Positions 1 to 11,844 of a stretch of DNA of 64,000 bases are shown piece by piece. Every line of letters begins with the position of its first letter. Position 1 is the stretch's first letter. Under the pieces are notes generated by a model. That model was not told the origin of the DNA. It was given only the letters and a program-made list of their open reading frames with translations, and searched no databases. Both the position numbers and the translations under genes were made by a program. Origin of the DNA: Takakia lepidozioides (lineage: Eukaryota; Streptophyta; Takakiopsida; Takakiales; Takakiaceae); NCBI GenBank assembly GCA_030704615.1, contig CM060732.1:41025053-41089052 (forward strand), written 5' to 3'.

Positions 1-134
1 TTGGACCAGGCTGCGATGCAAGTGCTGTTTCGGGTTCTTAGAAAGATATCTCCTTGCTATGAATTTTGATGATAGTAAGCTGTGCTCTCTTTTGCAGTTT
101 TTTTCCCTGTAAGTCAGAGCAGCAATTGAGCTGA

Positions 135-722
<588 letters not shown>

Positions 723-1844
723 TCATTGTCACTTTGAACTTGAGTGCACTATGTTAAAAAGTCAAAACTTACAAAACAAGACAATCAATTCTGCTAGCTG
801 GGTTGACAGGGAATAGGTTCAGTCAGGCACTTGACTTAGGTACTTGAATCTTCACTGTAATCGGCTGGAAAATATCTTGATTGGGATCTTGAATTTTAGA
901 TGAAGACAATGAATGGTCATGATGGCCATGTTCTGGAAGGACGGAGGCACAACCCCTCATCAACCTGGTCATCTGCGAATAAATTTGGAATAGGTCTGGC
1001 ATGGTGAGTACAATAAGTACTTTAGCCAGCAAGTTTCTATTGGTGTGTCGCCGCCCTCGAATCGAATGAATGCCCAGCTTTCGATAGCTGCCATAAGAGG
1101 ACCCTCTAGTAAGGAATGCTTTGAAGGAGATAGTTGTCTTTTTGGTTGAGTGACAGTAGTAGTTTAGCAGTGTGATAATTGAAGGGTCACCCCTTGTCTA
1201 GAGAAGGAGGTGACTTTTGGTTCGCCCCCCTGCATTCAAGTAGTGCTTTCTATGTTTTTACAAGTATCGCAAGATTGATGAAGTGGGAATGATAGCCATT
1301 TGCCTGTTTGCAAGGCTGTGTTAGCCACATGCCATTTGTCCATCTCCAACACTGGAATGTTGTATGTTGCTTGTCTGAAAGCTTTTCTTAACGACTGAAT
1401 CTCATTTCAACCATCTTCCTACAACTATGAAATGGACCAACAATCTTCCCAACTCGACCTCAAAGACTTAGCAAAGTGGGCTTTGTTGGAACAATGACGT
1501 CCTAAACTGCAGGGGGTTTGCACTTGGACTTTGATGACATTGGACACTGGAGGTCGCACTTGGGGGGAGATGCACTGGATACATAGGAAATTGCACTTGG
1601 GCTTAGATTTCAATTCTTCACACATGGGCCAATAGCATAGGCTACCCTATATTTCCCAAACTGCAGGGTCTTTGGATACCTAGGGGATTGCACTTGGACT
1701 CAGATCACAGTGGACACTTGGGCCAACTGCACAGGCTACCCTAGTATTGATTAGGGATTAGTATTGATTAGTGGACTATTTCTCTGTGAGGGAGGATGCA
1801 AGCTTGCCTGTTTGGTTAGGAATGCAGATGGGTTTTCTTGAAAG
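723..1844. other. Intergenic sequence with a dispersed repeat
   Basis: No supportable gene. The stretch around 1560-1745 contains phrases such as TACATAGGAAATTGCACTTG and TTTCAATTCTTCACA that recur, in the same orientation and diverged, around 50960-51095. It is therefore a dispersed repeat of unknown class lying just upstream of the PPR gene. Confidence 0.45.
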
Positions 1845-3989
1845 ATGTTCAGAGCTGGTAGTGATAGCCTGCTCTTGGTGAGACTATGGTTCAAGAAATA
1901 TGGCTCCTCAGCTGCCGATTCCCGGTTTTTCGAAATATGTCCAATATCGTCAGATGCCAAGAAGGTCCTGTCGATTGAGTGCTTGTTCAATCCTCCTTGG
2001 ATAAACGCAGAACTTGCTGCGATCAGACAAGGTGGTGATCGTTCCAATGTGTGTGTGCACCATGGAGATACTCCAGGCCGAGAAAACCGGTATTGTTATG
2101 ATGATGCTCGGAGGTTTCCAATTCAAACTGATAGACTCGGTACGGTTCACCTCAAAGTAGATGACTGCAGTTATTTAGAAAGGAGCCTGTCCTCATGGTG
2201 CTTTCAAGATCATAGAAGCTTTGAGATATTATGTGACTTCGATTGTAAGGATTTTGTAAGCAAAAGTCATGCAGGATGGCAGATCAGACAGAGTTACTTG
2301 TTCGATATCAGACTGGCGGCAGCTGTAGCAAATCCACCATCGCCACTGCTTTTGAAAGGCCCAAAGCGGCGGCGGGGGCTCGACAAGAACTTACATGGTA
2401 TTAGCGGGAATGTGGGGAGTCTACAAAAGGCAGGACGAGTGAAGGAGGCTCTGCACATTTTGAACCAACAAGGTATCCAGGCCGGCTCCGATACATATGT
2501 GTGTTTCTTGCAGGAGTGCATCAACATGAGAGACCTAGCAGAGGGAAAGGAGGTGCACGCCCACATTGTCCAAAGTGGATTAAAGCCGAACGTCTCTCTC
2601 CTCAACAATCTGATAGACATGTATGCCAAGTGTGGGAGCGTGGCGGATGCACGCCGGGTGTTTGACAACATGCCGGAACGAACTTTGTTTACCTGGACCA
2701 TAATGATAGCAGGGTATGCCAAACGTGGGTCTGGTAGGGAGGCTTTGGAAATCTACGAGCAAATGCAACGGAAAGGAGTGACGCCCAACAGAGTCACCTT
2801 CATTTGCATTGTGAATGCATGTGCTAAACTAGGAGCTCTGGATAAAGGCAAGGAGGTCCATGCAGACGTCATCAAAGCTGGAATTGGGCCATATATTATT
2901 TTGGACACCGCCCTTGCTGACATGTATGCCAAATGTGGGAGCATGAAAAATGCACGCGAAGTGTTCGACAAAATGGCTAAACGAAATGTGGTTTCCTGGA
3001 ACGCCATGATCGGAGGATATGCTCAGCATGGATGTGGTAGGGAGGCTTTGAAGATGTATGAGCAAATGCAACAGGCAGGAGTGACTCCTGACAGGATCAC
3101 CTTTATTTGCATTCTCAATGCTTGTGCCAGCCTAGGAGCCCTGGAAAAGGGCAAAGAGGTCCATGCTGACATTATCAAAACTGAAATTGCCTCAAATGTC
3201 ATTCTAGAGACCGCCCTTGCTGACATGTATGCCAAATGTGGGAGCATGATGATTGCGCGTCAAGTGTTCGAGAATATGGCTCAGCGAGATGTGATCGCAT
3301 GGAACGCCATAATTGGGGGATATTCTCAGCATGGGTGTGGTAGGGAGGCTTTCGAGATGTATAAGCAAATGCAACTAGAAGGATTAACTCCTGACAGTGT
3401 GACCTTCATTTGCGTTTTAAATGGCTGTGCCAGCCTAGGAGCCCTGGAAAAGGGCAGAGAGGTCCATACTGACATTAGCAACGTTGGAATTGCGTCACAT
3501 ATCATTCTGGAAAATGCCCTTATTGACATGTATGCCAAATGTGGGAGCATGAAGGATGCACATCAGGTGTTCCACAACATGGCTAAACGAGATGTGGTCT
3601 CGTGGAACGCTATGATGGCAGGATATGCCCAGCATGGGTTTGGTAGGGATGCCCTTCAACTATTCCAACAAATGGAACAAGAAGGCTGTAGGCCAGTTGG
3701 TGCCACCTTTATATCTCTGCTATCTGCATGTAGCCACGTGGGGCTAGTAGATGAAGGCCTACACTACTTTGATTCCATGAGTCGAGATTATGGCCTCACC
3801 CCAACTGTGGAGCATTTTAGCTGCATTGTGGACCTTCTTGGCCGTGCAGGGCGTCTGGATGAGGCAGAGGACTTAATAAAATATGCACCTATCAAACCAG
3901 ATGTTGGGGTATGGAGAACTTTGCTTGGTGCCTGCAGAATTCATGGCGATCTGGAGTTAGCAGAACGTGCGGCAGAGAGCATGTTCTAG
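1845..3989 (+). CDS. PLS-type pentatricopeptide repeat protein, C-terminally truncated
   Basis: A single 714-codon ORF. About the first 185 residues are non-repetitive and could include an organellar targeting region. From roughly residue 190 on come tandem PPR motifs of the plant P-L-S type, with recurring segments such as DMYAKCGSM, VVSWNAMIGGYAQHG and TPDRITFICILNACASLGAL. PPR proteins of this type bind organellar RNA, one base per repeat, and usually direct C-to-U editing when they carry E and DYW domains. Here the frame stops (TAG, 3987-3989) inside the E-like region, about 200 residues shorter than the paralogue at 58223-60325. The PPR array itself is open, so it may be expressed and could work in trans with a separate DYW protein, or be a young pseudogene. 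The first ATG is used as start, but the N-terminus is uncertain because the paralogue differs there. Confidence 0.8.
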   Translation: MFRAGSDSLLLVRLWFKKYGSSAADSRFFEICPISSDAKKVLSIECLFNPPWINAELAAIRQGGDRSNVCVHHGDTPGRENRYCYDDARRFPIQTDRLGTVHLKVDDCSYLERSLSSWCFQDHRSFEILCDFDCKDFVSKSHAGWQIRQSYLFDIRLAAAVANPPSPLLLKGPKRRRGLDKNLHGISGNVGSLQKAGRVKEALHILNQQGIQAGSDTYVCFLQECINMRDLAEGKEVHAHIVQSGLKPNVSLLNNLIDMYAKCGSVADARRVFDNMPERTLFTWTIMIAGYAKRGSGREALEIYEQMQRKGVTPNRVTFICIVNACAKLGALDKGKEVHADVIKAGIGPYIILDTALADMYAKCGSMKNAREVFDKMAKRNVVSWNAMIGGYAQHGCGREALKMYEQMQQAGVTPDRITFICILNACASLGALEKGKEVHADIIKTEIASNVILETALADMYAKCGSMMIARQVFENMAQRDVIAWNAIIGGYSQHGCGREAFEMYKQMQLEGLTPDSVTFICVLNGCASLGALEKGREVHTDISNVGIASHIILENALIDMYAKCGSMKDAHQVFHNMAKRDVVSWNAMMAGYAQHGFGRDALQLFQQMEQEGCRPVGATFISLLSACSHVGLVDEGLHYFDSMSRDYGLTPTVEHFSCIVDLLGRAGRLDEAEDLIKYAPIKPDVGVWRTLLGACRIHGDLELAERAAESMF

Positions 3990-4560
3990 AGGGATCTGCA
4001 TGGGTGTGACACCATTGAACATGTTTGCCATGGCTGACAGGTGGAACGATAAAGAAAATGGGTAAAACGATGGAGCACAGAGGGTGCAGCCGCATGGAGG
4101 TCAATAACTGGTGCATACACTCATTGCAGAAGGCAATTGGCATCCAGGTAGTGTGGACATCCATGCTGAGGTCAAGACATGAAGGAAGCTGGGAATGTGC
4201 CTGGCACACGCTTTGTATTACATGGTTTGGAGGGTGGGCAGCTGGATTGCCTTCACCTTATAGGATGTCTATCTGTCTCATCAAGAACCTTCGGGAGTGT
4301 TAGCACCCAGGAATTGCTGAAATCAATGCTGAGCTAAGGAGATGGAGAGGGCCGGGTACTCAGCTTGCACATGCGTCGTATTGCATGATATGGAGGAGCA
4401 GGCAACATAATTTCTCTTCGGTACAACAGAGAGCAACTGGCCACTCATCATGAGCACATCTCCTAGTGGCTTTGAACTTTGAACCCAGCAGAGTATTTCT
4501 GGTGTTGCCCAACAGCACTTCCACACGTATATGTGCTCGAATTCTCCAGCACTTTGAAAG
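3990..4560 (+). pseudogene. Decayed E/E+/DYW tail of the upstream PPR gene
   Basis: Past the TAG at 3987, conceptual translation in shifting frames still shows pieces of the normal tail of a DYW-type PPR protein: an ADRWN-like E-motif piece near 4030, MEVNNW near 4098, a DIHAEVK piece near 4160 and VLHDMEEQ near 4378. All are broken by stops and frameshifts. The catalytic HxE and CxxC motifs of the DYW deaminase cannot be traced. This supports recent loss of the editing domain rather than a naturally short PPR protein. Confidence 0.6.
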
Positions 4561-5540
4561 GCAGGAGGTTTTCGAAGCTTCAGATTATGGAATCATGATT
4601 TGAAGAAAGACAGTGTCTTTCTACATATGTGCTGCAATTGCGTTAACATTGCCAAGGAGGAAAAAACTGGCCACCTCAGCCTCTCTGTGATGTCTGGTTT
4701 TGGCAGTACATATGCAGCATTTCCCATCTGTGTACGGGGTGTGTGATAAAATCTTCCAACGCTTGTGATGACCTCCCTCTTTCTGTGTCTAGTTGCTCAG
4801 TATTAAAACCCTTCTGCTTGTGTAATCTGTAATGCTCCTGGGTGCTGTATGTGCAGGTGCAGATGAACGAGTATGAGGGATCTTCAATTTGGATCCCTTC
4901 TTTGAGCTTGGAAAGATGATAATACAAAAAGCACATCTACCAGACGTCTTCATAAGGATGGATAGGCCGGTGAGCCATAGCATAATCCTCTGAATGCATT
5001 CCAAGCTGCAGGAAGTACCAGTACTCTCACTCAGACTTGTTGTGAGACCATCCAGACATATGAGGGAGAGGTCGTCATTGTCGTAAAGAATGATCCATGG
5101 GAAGAGGGTGCTTGGACACTCCTCGTTTCTTTGCAAAGTTGTGCGGCGAGAAGATAAGTGTGCGGCCAGAAGTGGTGTTGTCGGAGGCCTATCTGAACGC
5201 AGTGATTTGAGTAGACGACTGCTGAATCTACAGGGCAATTGGGCCTTTGGAAGTACTCAGGCAGCAGTCGGTAGTAATGGAGAGACCAGCGAGCCCCAAG
5301 CATTGGGACCCTACAAACTCACAGAACGCGTTGTTGTTGACGAAAACCACACGTTGCGAGAACCCAGTCCCATGCAATCTCCTATCCTCCATAGATTAAT
5401 GCAAGGCTTCATCCAATTCAAGGAGGAAAAGTTCCTGTACGTACGTCCTTCCACTCTGATTTTGTTTCTCCAGGGGGGACAGAGTTTCTCCTTTGTAGTT
5501 AAGGAATTAAAATTATCTGTTGCTCTTGCATGGATTAGAC
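4561..5540. other. No recognised feature
   Basis: Several short ORFs on both strands, none with a recognisable domain, repeat structure or plausible exon pattern. Probably intergenic. Confidence 0.4.
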
Positions 5541-7757
5541 ACCTTTTGTCACTGCTCTGTCTACTAAGAAACCATTCAGGAGTACAGCTTCCATTTCAGC
5601 GAGCAATCTCTGACAATCACCTGGATCCCTGAGAAGATTCATGAGCCATGCAGTTCTTGAACCTTTACATGAACATTCCTTCAGCAAGCATGGAAGGATA
5701 AAACCGCATGATGTAATTGACTGCAAGGATTTGCATATGACTATATTGCATTTGTTCTCATGACTCCGAATAATGGTGTAATCAGCAAGGAGACAGACCT
5801 GTTTAGAAAGCTGGCAACCTCCCAAGAGCCCAAGGTACTTCTCTTCCAAGCAAGGTGGAAGAGTTACCTTCACACCAGATTTAGGGTGGGCAATGGCCTG
5901 AGGAGGTTCTCCTTAATATGCTTACAGACACAGGGGGCTGGGAAGCCAGTGGTTAGCTTCATGACCCCAGATTAAGGTTCATGTCCAGCGGAGCAACCAT
6001 GAAGTTGGCGATGGTCGAGAGATCATGCTTATAAGTTATAAAGGCAGCTATTATCTATGACTCGCCTATAATGACTAGCTGTTCTATCCTGCTAGAATAT
6101 TGGGTAACAGCCCCTGAGAGTTTTGAGGGGAACTTGAGTGAACAACCTTCAAACTTTCCAATCAGAATACACGAGGCAGTGCTGTATGCTGACTAAAGTA
6201 TTGAATATTATTTTGATGAACACTAAAGGACTTTGCAAATGAAGCCAAACCTTAGTGCCTATCCTCATACAAAATGCAGGTGTCAAAAAACTACACTGTG
6301 CACACAGTAAGGTGGATGTAGTATTCATCTGAAATGACAATTCGCTGCTGTATACCTCAGTGAAGGGCTCTTACCATGGACAAGTGCTCTCCTGCCAGGG
6401 AAGTAGTTGGGTCTCGGATTTTATGAAGCTGTGATGCATTTAGGCTCCAGGGCAACACAGAGAGCCTTGCTCATGTTTATGTCATGTGAATGTGTCGGTG
6501 ATGGTCATTGCATGCTATGATTCTCGGGTTTGCGCAACACCATGGGGCTTGAATCTGGAGAGGTTTTCACATTACGCAACCTGGCCAATCTGGTTCCCCC
6601 TAAGGAGGATGAGGTCTGTGTATACCAGTTTTCGTCAGGGTAATGTGGTGATCTTCCAAGCCACAAAGGCAGCACAGAGATGAGATGGTAGCCAAAGAAA
6701 AACATAGATGCAGGTAGGTGGCAAGACCAGGAGGCCACGAATGGTTACAAAGAGATAATGCCACTCCCCCTGACTCTCCATGGAAAAGCCTATTAAAACA
6801 TGAGACGACCCACAAAATAATAGACAAAAGTTTCGAGGAGTGTCACCAGCAAATTCAGGCATGTGTCGAAGAACAAAAATTTCAAGACCACACAGCCAGC
6901 AGAAACACATGATGGGGTGATTGAATGCACCTGCTGAAGTCACACATCTGCTCTTGGCATCTGTGTACGGTTTGTCAGGCTCAACATTCCTCCATACACC
7001 TGTCTAACCTCTTTAATATGACTCTCGACTATGTGACAAATTTTGTGTTCACCAAACTTTGTAAGCAAACTTAGTTCAAATATCCCCCTATTATATGACT
7101 ATGACTCTCTTTACTATGACACTTCAAGACCCCTACTTTGTCATATTAAGGAGGTTTATACTATTTTAATGATGGTGGGACCCACCAACCTTTGGGCCTG
7201 GGGACATTGGGAACATGCGTAAAGAGCATGAGAACAAAAGTTTTGGGTGTTCTCTTGTCCCTTTACCGTTTTCACGTGGAGGGTTTTTAGGGCTTTTGTT
7301 TTTGTCTTCATGATTTTGACCTCAATGTGGATCCAAGTTACGTAGATGAGCAGCCACCACATGTCACACCATGCGGAGATGTTGTCTCATTTCATACTTG
7401 ATAACCCTCAAACTGTTGCTGATGTTATACACTGGAAACTCAACAAAATGACTGTTGCCAATCTTAGTAGGCAACAACAAACAACCTTGGACACTTTTCT
7501 TTCTCAGACATAGAAGTTTAGCTCGTCAATTTAGTGATATTTAAGTATTGTTCGGTAATACGACATTTTGGTCCCATTTGTCATATTATCGATTATGTGA
7601 CACCTCCATATTATGACTTTTTTCCGTTTCCCCTAGGTGTCATACTGAAGAGGTTAGACTGTATCTATTGTTGTTGTTCCGTGCAAGTTTAAGACATCAA
7701 GGAAGATTGTATGTGAGAACAGGCATCTCATTTGAGATCCCATAGACACCTCCTGCA
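5541..7757 (-). repeat. Left arm of an inverted segmental duplication (partner 62117-63993)
   Basis: The segment 5541-6660 is the reverse complement of about 63190-63993 at high identity, although it carries extra sequence around 6040-6390. The segments 6940-6998 and 7662-7757 are the reverse complement of 62117-62290. In contrast, 6663-6950 matches 62467-62750 in direct orientation, so one block of about 280 bp has been flipped in one copy. A 112-codon ORF at 5535-5873 (minus strand) is kept open in both copies with only a few substitutions; its product is not recognised. I infer a duplicated piece of a host gene rather than a named transposon. Confidence 0.7.
6999..7661. mobile_element. Short non-autonomous DNA transposon with 23-bp TIRs and TA target site
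   Basis: The left end carries TGTCTAACCTCTTTAATATG and the right end its inverted partner CATACTGAAGAGGTTAGACTG. The duplicated copy at 62210-62245 preserves the empty site: there the flanking sequence runs straight through AGATATGGAGG, whereas here it is split at the TA. TA insertion and CAG-type termini suggest the Tc1/mariner/pogo superfamily. The interior has many TATGACA-like motifs and no credible transposase ORF, so it is a MITE-like element of about 0.66 kb. Confidence 0.65.
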
Positions 7758-7759
7758 GT

Positions 7760-7968
7760 CATTGTGGCCCTGCTGGATCCAAGCTTGTGCTGCTACCAGT
7801 TGGTTTCTCTTACTCGGAACTGGAGAATGACTCCTTTTGACTTGGTTTTCTGATCCAGCAGTCTGGGGGAGAAGATCGTGCATCATACCACACCCAACAA
7901 GGTAGCAGGATTTGAACCCAGAATCACCTGGGTGGCACTCAGTGCTGAGTACTGAGCTACCCACTGGT
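7760..7968 (-). mobile_element. tRNA-derived SINE
   Basis: Read on the minus strand the element starts near 7968 and shows an RNA polymerase III A box (GGTAGCTCAGT) followed about 40 bases later by a B box (GGGTTCAAATCC), then an unrelated body. That is the layout of a tRNA-related SINE head. The spacing is too irregular and the cloverleaf too incomplete for a functional tRNA. A run of 20 T (7968-7987, A on the minus strand) abuts the head and may be the tail of another insertion. Confidence 0.55.
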
Positions 7969-7987
7969 TTTTTTTTTTTTTTTTTTT
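7968..7987. repeat. Poly(T) tract
   Basis: Twenty consecutive T, equal to a poly(A) on the minus strand, directly upstream of the SINE head. Probably the tail of an older retroposon. Confidence 0.8.
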
Positions 7988-8319
7988 GAACAGGGGGTAG
8001 AGGCCCTGATAATTTATTGAATGTGACTGGTTGTAATGTGGTAACCAGAGTTTTTACTAGCGGACGAAGGAAGATTTTTAATTAAAAAAAACCTGAGATA
8101 AAGCCGAAACTAGGTCTTTAAAATGGCTCGTGGATGAACGCTTTTCATGCAAATCTTCATCGAAAGTGCCTCACATACGATATCCAATCAAGTGAATCTT
8201 CATCCGAAATCCATCATCATTTCCGAGCCTGAACATCTTTTCCACCCTCAGACTCGGCAGACGAACCTATAGTGTTGGCCCGAGGTTGACTAGGGAGGAA
8301 AGCAAATCGAAAGCAACAT

Positions 8320-8357
8320 GGGGGGGGGGGGGGGAGAGAGAGAGAGAGAGAGAGAAG
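8320..8357 (+). repeat. G-run followed by (GA)n microsatellite
   Basis: About 15 G followed by roughly 11 GA dinucleotides. Confidence 0.9.
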
Positions 8358-8827
8358 AAAAGGGGATTAAAAGTTATGATTTATATGTATAATCACAATT
8401 GTTTAGCCTGCAATAGTGCATAATAATCTCAAATTGTTATGGTTATCTTACGAAGTGCACATCAATGTGGCAAGTCATTTAAACACACTTGCTAAATTTT
8501 GAACAATTCTTGTAGGGAGTGTCCAATGAGGACCATATTGTCTCAACGGTGCTTTATGCAGTTATATCTATGTGCATTACTACTACTGACTTGGCAATTT
8601 ACAAGTAAGGTATTTGGAGTTGGTGATCAAATGTTCTGCAAATCATTGTGGAAACTCTACAAGATGTAGAAGCGTCAAAAAGTGTACCGGTTGCAATATA
8701 CACAACCTACATCAATTCACCAACTAAGGATGACTTGCCAACAGTGGGGTATTTTTTGGGTGTTGTACCGGCAAAAGTAATAAGTGCAGTATGTATGAGG
8801 GTCCAAGTACAAAAGTTGATGCATCTG

Positions 8828-11111
8828 TCACTGCATATGGTAAAACGGACCTACATACTCTTCAGATATTTTGGCTTTGCTTCTGGTTACTATCATTGTA
8901 CTTACTTCTGGTACAACACATGGCCTAACCATGTGAGCTGCCACCACTGGCCCCTCATTCACAGGAGCTCTCATCTCATTCTGGTGTCTGATCCAGAATG
9001 GACAGGCTGCCTTGCGATGTCCTGCCTGATTACAATAGTAACACAGTTCTTCCCCATTAGGTCCTCGCCCTTGGTCTGTTCTGGGATTGTTTCTGTAATC
9101 CTGATTCCCTGGCTGGTAATTCCCCCTTAGATTACCCTGATAGTTGCCTCTGGAATTCCCTTGGTAATTCCCTCTTGGATTACCTCTTCCTTCCATGCCA
9201 TTGTTATAACCACCAGGCCTACCATAGTGGTCATGATCACTGTTTCTTCTTGGCTGGGGCTGCACTTGATGCACCCTTACCTGCCTTGGTTCTCTTGCTG
9301 CTGTCCTTCTGTTGTAGTAACAATTCTGAGTATAATGGTTATCCATTTTACAGATAGTACAGTGTTTCTCCTTCATGTGGCATTCAGTGGTGGTATGGCC
9401 TTCATTCTGGCATTTTGCACACCAAACACCCTTCCTCCAATGTGTTACAGCCTCTGTGGCATACTTCTTCAAGATTTCTTCTAATCTTTTCTCATAGTTA
9501 TTCCTCTTCAACTTTTCCTTCCTCTTACTCTTTCTCTTAAGCTCTTGCTCTTCTTCTTCATCCACTCATCCTCAGAGTCCTCATCATCCCTTTTCTCTCT
9601 CCTGAGCATTCCCAATTGCTCAATTTTGTTCGCTGTTTCAAATGCCTCCTCCACTGTATTATGGGTTAACATATCCACTTTCTTTTGCAACTCTGGTCTT
9701 AGTCCACTCACAAACCAAGTCTTCTGTAAACCTGGTGCTGGTACAGCAGCCAGCTTTTTCATCATCAATTCCATCTTTTCCATATACTCCTCAACAGTTT
9801 CATGCTTCTTTTGCTTTAACTGTTGTAAACTTCCATACACTTCATCCTCAGTTTTACTTGTCCTGAACCTATTTCGGAATGTTGTATTCAAACCATTCCA
9901 GGTTAGGAAACGATTATCAGGGAATCTTGCATACCATTCACTTGCTTTCTTTATAAGTGAACAAGGAAACAGTCTCATCTTGGCATCATCGTCATTCTCA
10001 TTGTTCACAATACACATGTGCTCAAATTGGCTAATGTGTACATCAGGATCCCCTTTTCTTGAATATATTAGAAAAGGTGGTTTTGCCCGTGTTGGTTGTA
10101 ACGCTATCTGTGGCCCTACCTCCTGCCCACTGACAGGTGCTGGCCCCCTTGCTGGTGCTGGTCCTTGAGGACCTGTTGTAGTTGTGGTGGAACTTCCACC
10201 AAGTGCTGGCCCCGAGCATTCCCTGCTACTGGCCCCACTATATTCACAGTATCCCCAGCTCCAGTTGCACTACTTCCCACACTCCCTGTCCCCCCAGAGC
10301 CAGATCCAGGCTGCCCACCTGATCCCCCTGAGCCGACACCTTCGTTGGCCTGTGATCCAAGTGCTCCACTTGATCCAGGTCCAACGGGTTGGGATGTCCT
10401 GGTTGTAGTCTCAACCTCAGCTGTTGGGTCTACTTCTTCATACTCTTCCTCTTCCAATTTCTTCTCTCTGTTTTCATCTTCCAAGTTCTGTCCTTGGGTT
10501 TCTTCTTCTTCACTCATGTAACTCAATTGCAATGGTGTTAGAGAGTCTGAACTCTCCGTTGGCTCTGCCACATCCTCTCCTCCTTCTTCGTCTTCCGTTT
10601 CAGAAACTGAAGTTCCTGCTTTTGGTGTTCCATGCCAACTCTTGTCAAAGATTTCTGTCAAATCTTATATCTAGGGATGTACTTCAGATCTTTCACCTCG
10701 TGGTTGATCTTCTTCCTGTACCAATCCCCTTAATCTTTCTTGCAAAGAAAAAGAAAGAGTGGCATCCAGTGTTGGTATCCAATGTGCTCTTCCTCTACAG
10801 GCCACCTGATAAATCTTTATCACTCCTTTCTCCAGACCCCACTCAGGATCAACATCATGTACTCTCTTAAGAATGTTTTCTTTACAACCGTCTGGCAATT
10901 CCAAGAACCTCTGAAAGAATTGTTTGGACAATCTTTCATTCTCAGTTCCACAGGGAATTTGATTCACATCAAATTCTTTAATTCTCCAACCACCATGATC
11001 CCACCAAATGCCTGTCACATCTGGTTGTTTATCACCCAGTTCCCCAGTATGGTCGTCAAATGTCGAGCGGCTTTTACTCCTTCGCTATCCGAGGTGGAAA
11101 CTCCAAGATAG
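8828..11111 (-). pseudogene. Gag remnant of a Ty3/gypsy-type retrotransposon (three zinc knuckles)
   Basis: Minus-strand pieces in collinear order. First comes an N-terminal segment (11111-10671), then an acidic and Gly/Ser-rich linker (10661-10116). A retrotransposon gag domain follows (about 10080-9508), with features such as GDPDVHISQFEHM, SEWYARFPDN and ETVEEYMEKMELM. Last is a basic nucleocapsid region (9565-8828) with three CCHC knuckles: CAKCQNEGHTTTEC, CTICKMDNHYTQNC and CYYCNQAGHRKAAC. The capsid part assembles the virus-like particle and the knuckles bind genomic RNA. Stops near 10671 and 10116 and a frameshift near 9550 break it. No protease, reverse transcriptase or integrase follows, so the element is truncated and dead. 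Confidence 0.75.
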
Positions 11112-11844
11112 AAGAGTTGGATATCTCTAAGCACTCAGCTCGCTCAGAACAATCAGGCATGACCTGCAGCTAGTGAATCATGGTTGTGCTTCCTATTTAT
11201 ATTCCTTCATGCCTTCATGTTATCAATTTACCTTATCGTATATACTGAAGCATCAGATTGCTTCAGTATCTACTAAGTTCCAGTTAATCATGCATTCATT
11301 CCACAGCTTCTCTCGTGTCTCTCTACACAGTATGTTTGTTTCGATTCAATATCGGATTAAGATTAATCATGTATCATGCCTATGCCATGGTATCTCTATT
11401 CTATCCTACTGTATAATTCTACAGCTTGCATGAACTAAGCCTCATTCAAGTCATCATCTCCTCTTCACTATTTTCCGCTCTTCGTTACGTCTCTTCCTCC
11501 CTTCAACAAGTCGCCCTCCTCAAAAAGTGATCCCCTTTCCGTTGCCACCTTCCTAATCTACCCGCAAGCTGTTCTAACCACCTAACTAACTAATCGTCAC
11601 CCCTGAAGTAACACATTCCTTCTGCAGATGTCGTTCCCTGTCAATGATAACTGTTCTACATGTACTGTGACAGGCTGTGTCGAGCTGTGCCGAGCTGTGA
11701 CTGGCTGTGCGAAGCTGTGTTGGGCTGTGTGACCCCCCTAAAGCCTGCTCCTGCCACCCCTAAGGCTCCTGTTGGTCTCAGTCTGCGCAAAAATTAAGGG
11801 TACCCCACAAAACCCATAAAAGCGTCTAAGTCCCAAGCAGCCCT
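11112..11844. other. AT-rich spacer with a short GCTGTG-type tandem repeat
   Basis: No gene seen. Positions about 11680-11735 hold an imperfect tandem of CGAGCTGTGN-like units. Confidence 0.4.

Noticed and set aside
2294-3550. Minus-strand ORFs with repeated MLPHLAYMSARA
   Set aside because: Antisense shadows of the PPR repeats; the plus strand carries the recognised protein family.
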